A stretch of DNA of 64,000 bases from Propioniciclava soli (GTDB lineage Bacteria; Actinomycetota; Actinomycetes; Propionibacteriales; Propionibacteriaceae): assembly GCF_014858005.1 (NCBI RefSeq), contig NZ_JACYOT010000016.1, positions 1 through 64,000 on the forward strand. The letters are read 5' to 3'. The translations under genes and the position numbers were made by a program. The notes beneath the pieces are model-generated. The model saw nothing but the letters and a program-made list of their open reading frames with translations. It had not been told where the DNA came from and ran no database searches. Numbering within the stretch: position 1 is the stretch's first letter; every line of letters starts with the position of its first letter. This document shows positions 10,941 to 19,728 of this stretch, one piece after another.

Positions 10941-13921
10941 CGGCCCAGCTCCTTCGGCGGCGTGCCCTCGGCGAGGAAGCGCGAGCGGACGCCGACGCGT
11001 CCGGCTGCGGCGGGCTCGCCCCGCACCGTGTCGAGCGGGCCGGGCAGCTCGCCCTCGACGGCCTCGTCTGCGCGCTCACGGGTGCTCTCGCCGCCGTCGC
11101 GGGTGAGGCTGTCACCGCTGGTGCCCAGCAGGTTGAACGCGAGCATCACCAGGCCGATGACGGCGAGGTAGACGCCGACGTCGAACAGCATCGAGGTCAC
11201 CAGATGGACGCCGCCCAGGTAGCCGTGGATCGGTTCGAGGAACGAGGACGCGAAGGCCAGGCCGAACAGGCCGGTGACGACCGCGATCACCACGCCCCAG
11301 CCGATGAGCCGGATGGGCAGGCGCGGCGGGCCGATCTGGCGGTCGCGCGACGTCGAGAGGTAGATCAGGCCGACGACCGCGGAGCCGACCAGCGCGGCGA
11401 TGAAGCCACCACCGGGCGCGTTGTGGCCGCGCCAGAAGATGAGCGCGGAGAGCACGACCAGCACCGGCACCATGAAGCGCAGCACCAGCTGCATGGGCAG
11501 GACGTTCGACCAGGCGTCCGTGATCGCGCGGTGGGCGGGGGTGCCCTCCGGGCGCAGGGCCAGCTCGGGCGGGGGCACGTGGGTGCGGTCCTCCTCCGGG
11601 CTCGGATCGAGCTGACGGTGCCGCACGGACGACACGAGGGCGAGAATCGCGATGCCCGCCATGCCGAGTACGGTGAGCTCACCCAGGGTGTCGAGCGCGC
11701 GGAACTCGACGAGGATGACGTTCACGATGTTCTGGGCGCTGGTGACGTCGGTGGCGTTGCCGGCGTAGTAGTCGGCGACGTCGGAGCGGGGCCGGCGAGC
11801 CGCGAGGAACCAGGTCGCCCCGCCGGCGGCCAGGCCCATGCCCACGGCGATGGCGCTGGCCTTGGCGACGCGCGGCGTCGTCTTGAAGTTGAAGTGGGTC
11901 GGCAGCTTCTGCAGCACCAGCATGATGACGATGACCGTGAGCGATTCCACGAGCAGCTGGGTGAGGGCGACGTCGGGGGCGCCAAGGGCCAGGATCTGGA
12001 CAGTGGAGATGATGCCGATCGCCGAGAGGCACAAGGTGGCGGCGAGGCGCGAGGTGGTGAGGCACAGGCAGACGACGGACGCGGCGATGAGCAGGCAGAC
12101 CACGACGTCGACGGGTTGGGTGAGCGCCACGGGGCCGACCGCGAAGGCGGGCGTCCCTGGGGCGACGAGCACGAGGCCGGGCAGCACCACGGCGAGGTAC
12201 GCGCCGAACAGGACGGCGAGGTGCCGGTCGGGGTGGTCGGAGACGAAGACGCGCACCCACGGCCGGGCGGCGGCCCGCAGGCCGTCGTGCAGCGCTCCGA
12301 TGACGGCTGCACCGTCGACGGGGAAGCGGTGGGCCTCCAGCACCGGCCACAGGGCGGCGCGGCGGGCGATGACGACCCCGCCGAGCGCGAACACCACGAG
12401 GGTGGCGATGAGCTCGGGCGTGATGCCGTGCCACAGGGTGAAGTGGGCGTGGGGATCGCTCAGTGGCAGGGCGGCGCGCGTGGCGAGGTCGACCGGGGCG
12501 TCCAGCAGGAAGGCGGCCAGGCCCAGGGGTACCCCGGTGAGGATCGGGACGGCCGCCGCGCCGAGCATCACGCCCTCATGGGGGTGCAGCTCGTGGTCGG
12601 AGTCCCGATCGGCGCCGCGGCCGTCCACGAACCCGCCGAACAGGATCTTGGTGCAGTAGGCGAAGGTCAGCACGGACGCGCCCGCGGCGAGCACGAGGGC
12701 GAGCCAACCGGTCCAGGCCGCGCCGGGGGCGTCCAGCAGCGCCGCGAAGAGCGACTCCTTGGAGATGAAGCCGAGCAGCGGGGGCAGCCCGGCCATGGAC
12801 GCGGCCCCCACGGCGGTGACCGTGAAGCTGAGCGGCATGCGCCGCCACAGCACCGGCAGGCGGCGGAGGTCGCGGGTACCGGTGGAGTGGTCGACGACGC
12901 CGACCATCATGAACAGGCCCGACTTGAACAGGGCGTGCGCGATGGTGTGGATGACGGCCGCGGCCAGGGCGGCTTCCGTGCCGACGCCGATCGTGGCGAC
13001 GATGAGGCCGAGCTGGCTCACCGTCGAGTAGGCCATCAGCTTCTTCAGGTCCGTCTGCGTGAGGGCGAACCAGGCCCCCAGCGCGGCGGTGAACAGGCCA
13101 GCCGAGATCAGGGCCGCATTCCAGACCGGGGCCGCGTGGAACGCCGGGCTGAACCGCATGAGCAGGAAGATGCCCGCCTTCACGACGGCCGCAGCGTGCA
13201 GGTAGGCGCTCACGGGCGTGATGGCGGCCATCGCGTCCGGGAGCCACACGTGGAAGGGGAACTGCGCGCTCTTGGTGAACCCGGCGAGCAGCACGAGGGT
13301 GGCGACGACGGCGGTGAAGGTGCCATCGGTGGTCCACACGTCGGACGCCAACGCCGCGGTGAGGTTGGTCGTCCCGGTGCGCACGACGATGAGGGCGACG
13401 CCGGCCAGCAGGGCGAGGCCGCCCATGAACGTGAGCAGCAGCGTCCGCATGGACGCCGCCTCACCGGCGTTGCCGGAACGAGCGATGAGGAAGAACGACG
13501 CCAGGCTGGTGAGCTCCCAGCAGATGAACAGCACCACCAGGTCGTCGGCCATCACCAGGCCGACCATGGCCAGGGTGAACACGGTCATGACGAGGTAGAA
13601 GCTGAGTTGCGAGCCGCGGCCGAGGTAGTCGGTGGAGTACACGAACACGACGGCGCCGATCAGCAGCGCGATCAGGCTGAACACGACGCCCAGGCCGTCC
13701 AGGCGCAGGGCGAACGCGACGCCCAGGGCCTCGACCCACGGAACCGCGAACGTCGGGGTGCCACCGGCGAAGACCTCGGCTATCGCGGGCCACAGGGTGG
13801 CGGTGGCGGCCAGGTAGAGCGCCGCCAGGGGCCAGCCCGCGGCACGGCCCAGGAACCGGTTGAGCAGCGGCGTGAGCACCACGGCGAGGGCGAGCACGCC
13901 GAGCGTCCAGACCATGCTCAT
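10937..13921 (-). CDS. mrpA: Mrp cation/proton antiporter fused subunit A-B
   Basis: A 994-aa fusion. Residues 1 to about 770 are MrpA, the NuoL-like proton channel subunit, with the glutamate in FICWELTSLASFFLI, the lysine in AGFTKSAQFPFHVWLP and the histidine helix VIHTIAHALFKSGLFMM. Residues about 800-940 are an MrpB domain, recognised by HNAPGGGFIAALVGSAV; no separate mrpB exists, so the operon is complete as A(B)-C-D-E-F-G. I prefer the ATG at 13921: GAGG lies 11 bases upstream. A GTG at 13933 overlaps that Shine-Dalgarno. The operon promoter should lie in 13934-14085; TAGACT near 14015 on the minus strand is the only -10 candidate I see. Roles in Na+ and alkaline pH tolerance follow from the family. 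Confidence 0.93.
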   Translation of the reverse strand: MSMVWTLGVLALAVVLTPLLNRFLGRAAGWPLAALYLAATATLWPAIAEVFAGGTPTFAVPWVEALGVAFALRLDGLGVVFSLIALLIGAVVFVYSTDYLGRGSQLSFYLVMTVFTLAMVGLVMADDLVVLFICWELTSLASFFLIARSGNAGEAASMRTLLLTFMGGLALLAGVALIVVRTGTTNLTAALASDVWTTDGTFTAVVATLVLLAGFTKSAQFPFHVWLPDAMAAITPVSAYLHAAAVVKAGIFLLMRFSPAFHAAPVWNAALISAGLFTAALGAWFALTQTDLKKLMAYSTVSQLGLIVATIGVGTEAALAAAVIHTIAHALFKSGLFMMVGVVDHSTGTRDLRRLPVLWRRMPLSFTVTAVGAASMAGLPPLLGFISKESLFAALLDAPGAAWTGWLALVLAAGASVLTFAYCTKILFGGFVDGRGADRDSDHELHPHEGVMLGAAAVPILTGVPLGLAAFLLDAPVDLATRAALPLSDPHAHFTLWHGITPELIATLVVFALGGVVIARRAALWPVLEAHRFPVDGAAVIGALHDGLRAAARPWVRVFVSDHPDRHLAVLFGAYLAVVLPGLVLVAPGTPAFAVGPVALTQPVDVVVCLLIAASVVCLCLTTSRLAATLCLSAIGIISTVQILALGAPDVALTQLLVESLTVIVIMLVLQKLPTHFNFKTTPRVAKASAIAVGMGLAAGGATWFLAARRPRSDVADYYAGNATDVTSAQNIVNVILVEFRALDTLGELTVLGMAGIAILALVSSVRHRQLDPSPEEDRTHVPPPELALRPEGTPAHRAITDAWSNVLPMQLVLRFMVPVLVVLSALIFWRGHNAPGGGFIAALVGSAVVGLIYLSTSRDRQIGPPRLPIRLIGWGVVIAVVTGLFGLAFASSFLEPIHGYLGGVHLVTSMLFDVGVYLAVIGLVMLAFNLLGTSGDSLTRDGGESTRERADEAVEGELPGPLDTVRGEPAAAGRVGVRSRFLAEGTPPKELGR

Positions 13922-14085
13922 GGGCGGGGGCACCTCGTTTCGGCGGATCGACGTCGTGCTAGAGGGGGCCGCGCCGTTGGCGCAGCAGCTCGCCGCAGTC
14001 TACCGGGTCTGCTCCGTCCTCCGAGCACACGCCACCCGACAGCGCTCCTCCCACCTGCCGGACGCTGGTGCTGGCCTGGGGGTGT

Positions 14086-16608
14086 TCAGTCCTGCCGGCT
14101 GACGTCGGTGGTGTGCACCACGAGCTCGCCGGCGGCGTCACACTCGTCGAGGTCGACCCACGCGTGGACCGCCCAGTCGTGGTTGCCCTCAGGGTCGGCG
14201 ACGATCTGGCGCACCTGCCAGGTGCGGCCCTTCGCCTCGACGTCGAAGAAGCGCGGGCCGCGGGCGTCGGCGTCCGTGCCCACCCGGTCGTGTTCGGCGT
14301 AGTAGAGCTCCAGGGCCTCGTCCCAGTGGCGGCGGGTCATCACGACCTGCTGGCCGGTCTCCAGGGACGCGAGCGCGTCCAGGTCGTCGTCGGCCATCAG
14401 CTCGATGCGGCGCCACAGGGCGTTGCGGACGAGGACGCGGAAGGCGCGCTCGTTTCCGGTGACCGGGCGGGCCGGGGGTGGCGGCGCGTCCTCGGCGGGC
14501 GTTGCCTCCCCGGCCATGCCGGCGAGCTTCGTCCACTCATCGAGCAGTGAGGAGTCGACGAGCCGGACGACCTCCCCGAGCCACGCGATCAGGTCACCGA
14601 GCTCGTCGGTGCGCGACGCCTCGGGCACGGTCTGGCGCAAGGCCCGCCACGCGTCGGAGAGGTAGCGCAGGAGCAGGCCCTCGGAGCGCTGGATCTTGTA
14701 GTGGGCCACGAACTCGCCGAACGTCATGCCGCGGGCGTACATGTCGCGGACGACGGCCTTGGGCGACAGCGGGGTCTCGGCCAACCAGGGGTGCGTCGTG
14801 GCGTAGAGGCCGTACAGCTGTTCGAGCGGCTCGGCGAGCGGGCGCGGCCACGTGACCTCGTCGAGGATCTCCTGACGCTCCTCGAACTCCACACCGTCGG
14901 CCTTCAGCTCCGCGACCACCTCGCCACGCTCGCGAAACTGCTGGGCGAGCAGGATCACCATGGGGTTCTCCAGGGTCGCCTCGACCACGCTGACCACGTC
15001 GAGGGCGTACTCCGGCGATGCCGGGTCGAGGGTCTCGATGGCGGCCAGCGCAAAGGCGCTGAGCGGCTGGTTGAGCGCGAAGTCGCGCTGCAGATCGACG
15101 CTGACGGAGTACAGGCGTCCTCCCCGGGTGGGCTCGTCGCGGCGCACGACGATCCCCGCCCGGACGAGGGAGCGGGCGAGCTGGGCGGCCCGCCGGATGA
15201 GACGACGGCGGGTGGCGGCGTCCGGGTTGACCGAGTCGATGAGCCGCACGAGCACCTCGGCGGTGTCGACGTCGCGCTGCAGGAGGTTGAGCAGCAGGGC
15301 GTGGCTGATGGACAGGCGGGGGTGGAGCTCCTCGGGGGTGGACGCGATGAGCTTGGTGAACGTCGACTCGGTGTAGTTGACGAAGTCGGGCGGCGGCTGC
15401 TTGCGGCGGACGGAGCGGAGCTTCTTCGGGTCGCCGGCGAACTTGGCGAGAATACGGGCGTTCTCCACCTCGTGCTCGGGGGCCTGCGCGACGACGTAGC
15501 CGACGGTGTCGTAGCCGGCGCGGCCCGCGCGTCCGGCGATCTGGTGGAACTCGCGGCTGCGCAGGACGCGCTGGCGGCGTCCGTCGAACTTGGTGAGGGC
15601 GCTGAACAGTACGGTGCGGATGGGGACGTTGATGCCGACGCCCAGAGTGTCGGTGCCGCAGATCACCGCGAGCAGGCCGCGCTGGGCGAGGCGCTCCACG
15701 AGGCGCCGGTAGCGGGGCAGCATGCCGGCGTGGTGCACGGCGATGCCGGAGCGGAGCAGTTTTTCCAGCGTGGTGCCGAAGCCGCCCGCGAAGCCGAACC
15801 CCTTGAGCGCCTCACCGATCTCGGCACGGCGCGCGGGGTCGGTGATGCCCTGGCTGAGCAGCGCCTGGGCTCGCTCGACGGCCGCCGCCTGGGTGCCGTG
15901 GACGACGTAGACGGGCGCCTGGTGGGTGGCGATGAGCTGCTCGATCGTCTCGTGGATGGGCTCGAGCGACCACGAGAACGACAGCGGGACCGGCCGCTCC
16001 GCCCCGCCGGTCACGGCGGTCTCGCGTCCGGTGGCGGTGGTGAGCCGCTCGGCGAGCCGGGTGACGTCGCCGAGGGTGGCCGACATGAGTAGGAACTGCG
16101 CCTGGGGCAGCTCCACGAGCGGAACGTGCCAGGCCCAGCCTCGGTCGGGGTCGGCGACGAAGTGGAACTCGTCCATGACGACCTGCCCCACGACGGCGTC
16201 CACCCCTTCGCGGAGGGCGATGTTGGCCAGAATCTCGGCGGTGCAGCACACGATGGGGGCGTCGGCGTTGACGGCGGCGTCACCGGTGACCATGCCGACG
16301 TTCTCGGCGCCGAAGGTGTCGACCAACGCGAAGAACTTCTCGCTCACCAGCGCCTTGATGGGGGCGGTGTAGTACGTCCGGACGCCGCGGGCGAAGGCCG
16401 CGAAGTGCGCCGCGGTGGCGATCAGCGTCTTGCCCGAGCCCGTGGGGGTGGTGACGATGACGTTGTTGCCGACGAGGAGTTCGAGCAGCGACTCCTCCTG
16501 GTGGGGGTACAGGGTCAGTCCCTGCGCCGTGGCCCAGGCGACGAAGCCGGTCTCCAGGTCGTCGGGGTCGGCGGAACCGTCGGGGGGCAGAAAGTCGGTG
16601 ATCACCAT
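14086..16608 (-). CDS. DEAD/DEAH-box RNA helicase with DUF3516 C-terminus
   Basis: Superfamily II helicase (840 aa) of an actinobacterial type related to Ski2/Mtr4-like RNA helicases. Motif I is TPTGSGKT at 54-61, motif II DEFH at 146-149, motif III SAT at 176-178, and the second RecA domain holds HHAGMLPRYRRLVE and HQIAGRAGRAGYD. The last 400 residues correspond to DUF3516. Likely roles in RNA turnover or ribosome maturation are inferred from the family only. The ATG at 16608 (MVITDFLPP) is preferred over an upstream start at 16740 because it is preceded by GGATGGG and begins the conserved part. Confidence 0.88.
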   Translation of the reverse strand: MVITDFLPPDGSADPDDLETGFVAWATAQGLTLYPHQEESLLELLVGNNVIVTTPTGSGKTLIATAAHFAAFARGVRTYYTAPIKALVSEKFFALVDTFGAENVGMVTGDAAVNADAPIVCCTAEILANIALREGVDAVVGQVVMDEFHFVADPDRGWAWHVPLVELPQAQFLLMSATLGDVTRLAERLTTATGRETAVTGGAERPVPLSFSWSLEPIHETIEQLIATHQAPVYVVHGTQAAAVERAQALLSQGITDPARRAEIGEALKGFGFAGGFGTTLEKLLRSGIAVHHAGMLPRYRRLVERLAQRGLLAVICGTDTLGVGINVPIRTVLFSALTKFDGRRQRVLRSREFHQIAGRAGRAGYDTVGYVVAQAPEHEVENARILAKFAGDPKKLRSVRRKQPPPDFVNYTESTFTKLIASTPEELHPRLSISHALLLNLLQRDVDTAEVLVRLIDSVNPDAATRRRLIRRAAQLARSLVRAGIVVRRDEPTRGGRLYSVSVDLQRDFALNQPLSAFALAAIETLDPASPEYALDVVSVVEATLENPMVILLAQQFRERGEVVAELKADGVEFEERQEILDEVTWPRPLAEPLEQLYGLYATTHPWLAETPLSPKAVVRDMYARGMTFGEFVAHYKIQRSEGLLLRYLSDAWRALRQTVPEASRTDELGDLIAWLGEVVRLVDSSLLDEWTKLAGMAGEATPAEDAPPPPARPVTGNERAFRVLVRNALWRRIELMADDDLDALASLETGQQVVMTRRHWDEALELYYAEHDRVGTDADARGPRFFDVEAKGRTWQVRQIVADPEGNHDWAVHAWVDLDECDAAGELVVHTTDVSRQD

Positions 16609-16834
16609 GGCCCACCCATCCTTCCACGCGGGCGTCGGGCGGCACGACTGTCCCCGCTTCCTGTCGTCAGGCCCACCACCCCCGGTGGTTCGCTCGACTC
16701 TGTGGTGTGGCGCCCGACTCCCTGGCAGAACAAGCCCCACTACCCTGCCGGAACCGTCGCTTCCCTAGCGCCACGCTCGCCACCCTGCGCGGATCGCACC
16801 ACCCCAGCGTTGCACCACCAGGGTCGTCGATTGC

Positions 16835-16894
16835 GGACAGGGAGGCGGGCGCTCCGGCAGGGAGGCGGGCGCAGCGGCAGGGAGGCGGCTGCGC
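16835..16894. repeat. Tandem repeat, three 20-bp units
   Basis: Three head-to-tail copies of a 20-base unit with core GGCAGGGAGGCGGGCGC lie in the gene-free stretch 16609-17121. Units 1 and 2 differ by about 3 bases; unit 3 has diverged at its 3' side. No open frame with coding character crosses them. Confidence 0.8.
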
Positions 16895-16924
16895 TCCGTG
16901 AGTCGACGCGGCGTCGTGCGAGCC

Positions 16925-17053
16925 CACGTGGCGCACCTCAACAGCACGTGGCGCAGTGAAGCTCACGTGGAGGCCCGTGCAAGGCCCGCCACGTGAGGCC
17001 CACTGCGCCACGTGGTGACCACGTGCGCCACGTGAGTTCCCCTGCGCCACGTG
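16925..17053. repeat. Palindrome-rich intergenic repeat (TGCGCCACGTG family), copy 1
   Basis: Eight CACGTG palindromes occur in 129 bases (starting at 16925, 16945, 16964, 16990, 17009, 17020, 17029 and 17048). The 11-base unit TGCGCCACGTG occurs five times, twice inverted (16925, 16945) and three times direct (17004, 17024, 17043). Positions 16949-16970 and 16989-17010 are inverted repeats matching at 19 of 22 positions around an 18-base loop; CACGTGGT-G-ACCACGTG at 17009-17025 is a perfect inner palindrome. The block sits 69 bases downstream of the pheT stop. A related block lies downstream of xfp (36936-37021). Confidence 0.9.
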
Positions 17054-17121
17054 GTGAGCGCGATCATGGGCGACCCCCGTGGTGGAGGAGTCCGTGTGCG
17101 CGCTCCACGCGCCAGGATGGG

Positions 17122-19728
17122 TCAGGCCCGCAGCTCGGCACCCCACGCGCGCGCCGCCTCGGCGACGGCGGCGGCGCGGGCCTGGGCCACCTCGGCGTCG
17201 GTCAGCGTCCGATCCGGCGCGCGGAACCGCAGCGCGAACGCGACGGACTTCTTGCCCGCCGGCACCGGATCGCCTGTGTAGACGTCGAAGAGGCGCACCG
17301 ATTCCAGCAGCGTTCCGCCGCCCGCGACCAGCGCGGACTCCAGCGACGCCGCGCCGACGGACTCCTCCACCACGAGCGCCACGTCCTCCTTCACCACCGG
17401 GTGCGTCGACACCGCGGCGACCGAGCCGGGCTCGCCGGCCAGCGAGAGCAGCAGGTCGAGGTCCAACTCGAGGGCGGCCGTGCGGGCCGGGAGGTCGAAG
17501 GCCTTGATGACGCTGGGGTGCAGCTCGCCGGCGTGGCCGACGACCGTCCCGGACACGACCAGCTCGGCGCACCGCCCCGGGTGCCACGGCATGACGGACG
17601 CCGGCGCCCGCGTCAGCTCGGCGCCCACGGTCGTCGCCACGAGCTCGGCCAGGCCGAACGCCTGCCGCCAACCCGCGGGCTGCGCGGGGCCGTCCCAGCC
17701 AGCCGGAAGCCAGTCGCCTGCCACCACGGCCGCGAGATGACGCGGCTGCTCGGGCAGGGTCGCCTCGATGGCGGCCAGGTCGGACTCCGACGGGCGGCCC
17801 GACACCCCGGGCAGCGGAGTCGGCTCGTCGCCGGCCGAGAAGAACACCCGGCCCGCCTCGAACAGCGCCACGTCATCGATGCCGCGCGAGGCGTTGCGCG
17901 CGAGCGCCCCGAACAGCCCGGGCAGGATCGTCGTGCGCAGCACCGGCGCGGTGTCGGCCAGCGGGTTCGCCAGCCGGACGCCGCGGCGGCGCCGATCGTC
18001 GGCCAGCAGCCCGAGCGCGTCGGCGTCCGCCTGGCCCACCCACGGGAACGTGAGCACCTCGACGAAGCCGCTCGTGGCGACCGCCCGCGTGACGGCACGC
18101 CGCAGGTGTTGCTCGCGGGTGAGGCCGCGTCCGGCGGGCGCGGTGGGCACCACCGATGGAATACGGTCGTACCCCACCTTGATGCCGACCTCCTCGACGT
18201 AGTCGAAGGGGTCCACGAGGTCGCTGCGCCAGGTCGGCGGGGTCACGGTGAGAGACGCCCCCGGCGCCGCCTCGCCGCCGTCCGCAACCGGCTCGTCCAC
18301 ACCCGCCACGCGCACCCCGGAGGCGGTCAGGATCGCCACCACCTGATCGGCGCTCACCGGCATGCCGAGGATCCGCTCCGGCAGGTTCGCAGCGAGCGTC
18401 TGGGTGGGCATCGCGGGCACGGACCCGGCCACCGTCTCGGCGACGAGCTCTCCCCCGCCCAGCTCCACCAGCAGCTCGGCCACCCGTCGGGCGGCGGAGT
18501 AGGCGGCGCCGGCGTCCACGTGGCGTTCGAAGCGCTTGGACGCCTCGCTCACCAGTCGGTGCCTGCGCGAGGTTCGCGCGATGCTGATCGGATCGAAGTG
18601 GGCGGCCTCGATGACGATGCGGGTCGTCGCGTCGCGCAGCTCGGTGGTCTCCCCGCCCATGACGCCGGCCAAGCCGATCGGGCCGGTCTCGTCGGTGATC
18701 AGCAGGTCCTCGTCGTCCAGCCGACGCGTCACGCCGTCCAGCGTCACGAGCGTCTCCCCACCGCGGGCGCGCCGCACGACGAGGGGCCCGGCGAGGGCGT
18801 CCGCGTCGTAACAGTGGTTCGGTTGGCCGGTCTCGAGCATGACGTAGTTGGAGATGTCGACGCTCAGCGAGATCGAGCGCATGCCGCAGGCCGCCAGCCG
18901 CTGGCGCAGCCAGCTCGGGCTGGGTGCCGCCGGGTCGAACCCCTCGACCGTCAGCGCCACGAACAGCGGGCAGGCGTCGGACTCCAGCCGCACCGGATAC
19001 CCGCCCTCGGACGCCGCCGGTGTCGGGTGGGCGATCACGTCGGTGAACGCCACCCCGAGCGACTGGGACGCCTCGCGGGCCAGGCCGCGCACCGACAGGC
19101 AGTGCCCCATGTCGGAGGTGATCGGCATGTCGAGCACCTCGTCGGCCACCCCCATGGCGTCCAGCGCCGGAGCGCCGAGCACCCACGGCTCCCCCGCCGC
19201 GTCGATGTCACCCAGCACGATGATGCCGCTGTGGTCCTCGCCCAGGCCCAACTCGTCCTCGGCGCAGATCATGCCGTCGCTGAGGTGCCCGTAGGTCCTG
19301 CGGGAGCCGATGGTGAAGCCGCCCGGTTGCGTGGGGTCCGGCAGCGTCGTGCCCGGCAGCGCCACCACCACGTGGTCACCCGGGGCGAAGTTCAGGGCAC
19401 CGCAGATCACGCCGCGCGGCCAGTACCCGCCCCCCGGGGAGCCGATCCGCTCCACCGTCTCGCCGCGCAGCGGCCCCGGGGCGGCGTCGGGGGCCAGCTC
19501 GGCGCCGACGTCCACGTGGCACCACCGGATGGTCTTGCCGTTCTTCTGCGGCTCCTCGACGAAGTCGACGACCCGGCCGATGACCAGCGGCCCTGTGACG
19601 TCGCCGCCCACGGCCTCGACGCGCTCCACCTCCAGGCCGGCGCGCACCAGCGCCTCGCCCAGCTCGCGGCCCGACAGACCCGCGGGCAGCGCGGCGTACT
19701 CGGCGATCCAGCTCTTCGTGACCCTCAC
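17122..19728 (-). CDS. pheT: Phenylalanyl-tRNA synthetase beta subunit
   Basis: Large subunit (868 aa) of the alpha2-beta2 PheRS. It begins VTKSWIAEYAALP, has the N-terminal tRNA-binding (EMAP-like) domain to about residue 150 (VVIGRVVDF, INAP-type region CGALNFAPGD), the B3/B4 editing domain with the segment RRHRLVSEASKRFERHVD, a B5 domain around 410-480, a catalytic-like domain, and a C-terminal ferredoxin-fold anticodon-binding domain (STHPVVKEDVALVV to the end). The start is the GTG at 19728, whose GTGA overlaps the pheS stop; the open frame upstream of it is not coding. Confidence 0.95.
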   Translation of the reverse strand: MRVTKSWIAEYAALPAGLSGRELGEALVRAGLEVERVEAVGGDVTGPLVIGRVVDFVEEPQKNGKTIRWCHVDVGAELAPDAAPGPLRGETVERIGSPGGGYWPRGVICGALNFAPGDHVVVALPGTTLPDPTQPGGFTIGSRRTYGHLSDGMICAEDELGLGEDHSGIIVLGDIDAAGEPWVLGAPALDAMGVADEVLDMPITSDMGHCLSVRGLAREASQSLGVAFTDVIAHPTPAASEGGYPVRLESDACPLFVALTVEGFDPAAPSPSWLRQRLAACGMRSISLSVDISNYVMLETGQPNHCYDADALAGPLVVRRARGGETLVTLDGVTRRLDDEDLLITDETGPIGLAGVMGGETTELRDATTRIVIEAAHFDPISIARTSRRHRLVSEASKRFERHVDAGAAYSAARRVAELLVELGGGELVAETVAGSVPAMPTQTLAANLPERILGMPVSADQVVAILTASGVRVAGVDEPVADGGEAAPGASLTVTPPTWRSDLVDPFDYVEEVGIKVGYDRIPSVVPTAPAGRGLTREQHLRRAVTRAVATSGFVEVLTFPWVGQADADALGLLADDRRRRGVRLANPLADTAPVLRTTILPGLFGALARNASRGIDDVALFEAGRVFFSAGDEPTPLPGVSGRPSESDLAAIEATLPEQPRHLAAVVAGDWLPAGWDGPAQPAGWRQAFGLAELVATTVGAELTRAPASVMPWHPGRCAELVVSGTVVGHAGELHPSVIKAFDLPARTAALELDLDLLLSLAGEPGSVAAVSTHPVVKEDVALVVEESVGAASLESALVAGGGTLLESVRLFDVYTGDPVPAGKKSVAFALRFRAPDRTLTDAEVAQARAAAVAEAARAWGAELRA

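Noticed and set aside
11204-14302. A 1032-codon plus-strand frame over mrpA
   Set aside because: Antisense to the mrpA fusion, extremely rich in His, Gly, Arg, Asp without hydrophobic core.
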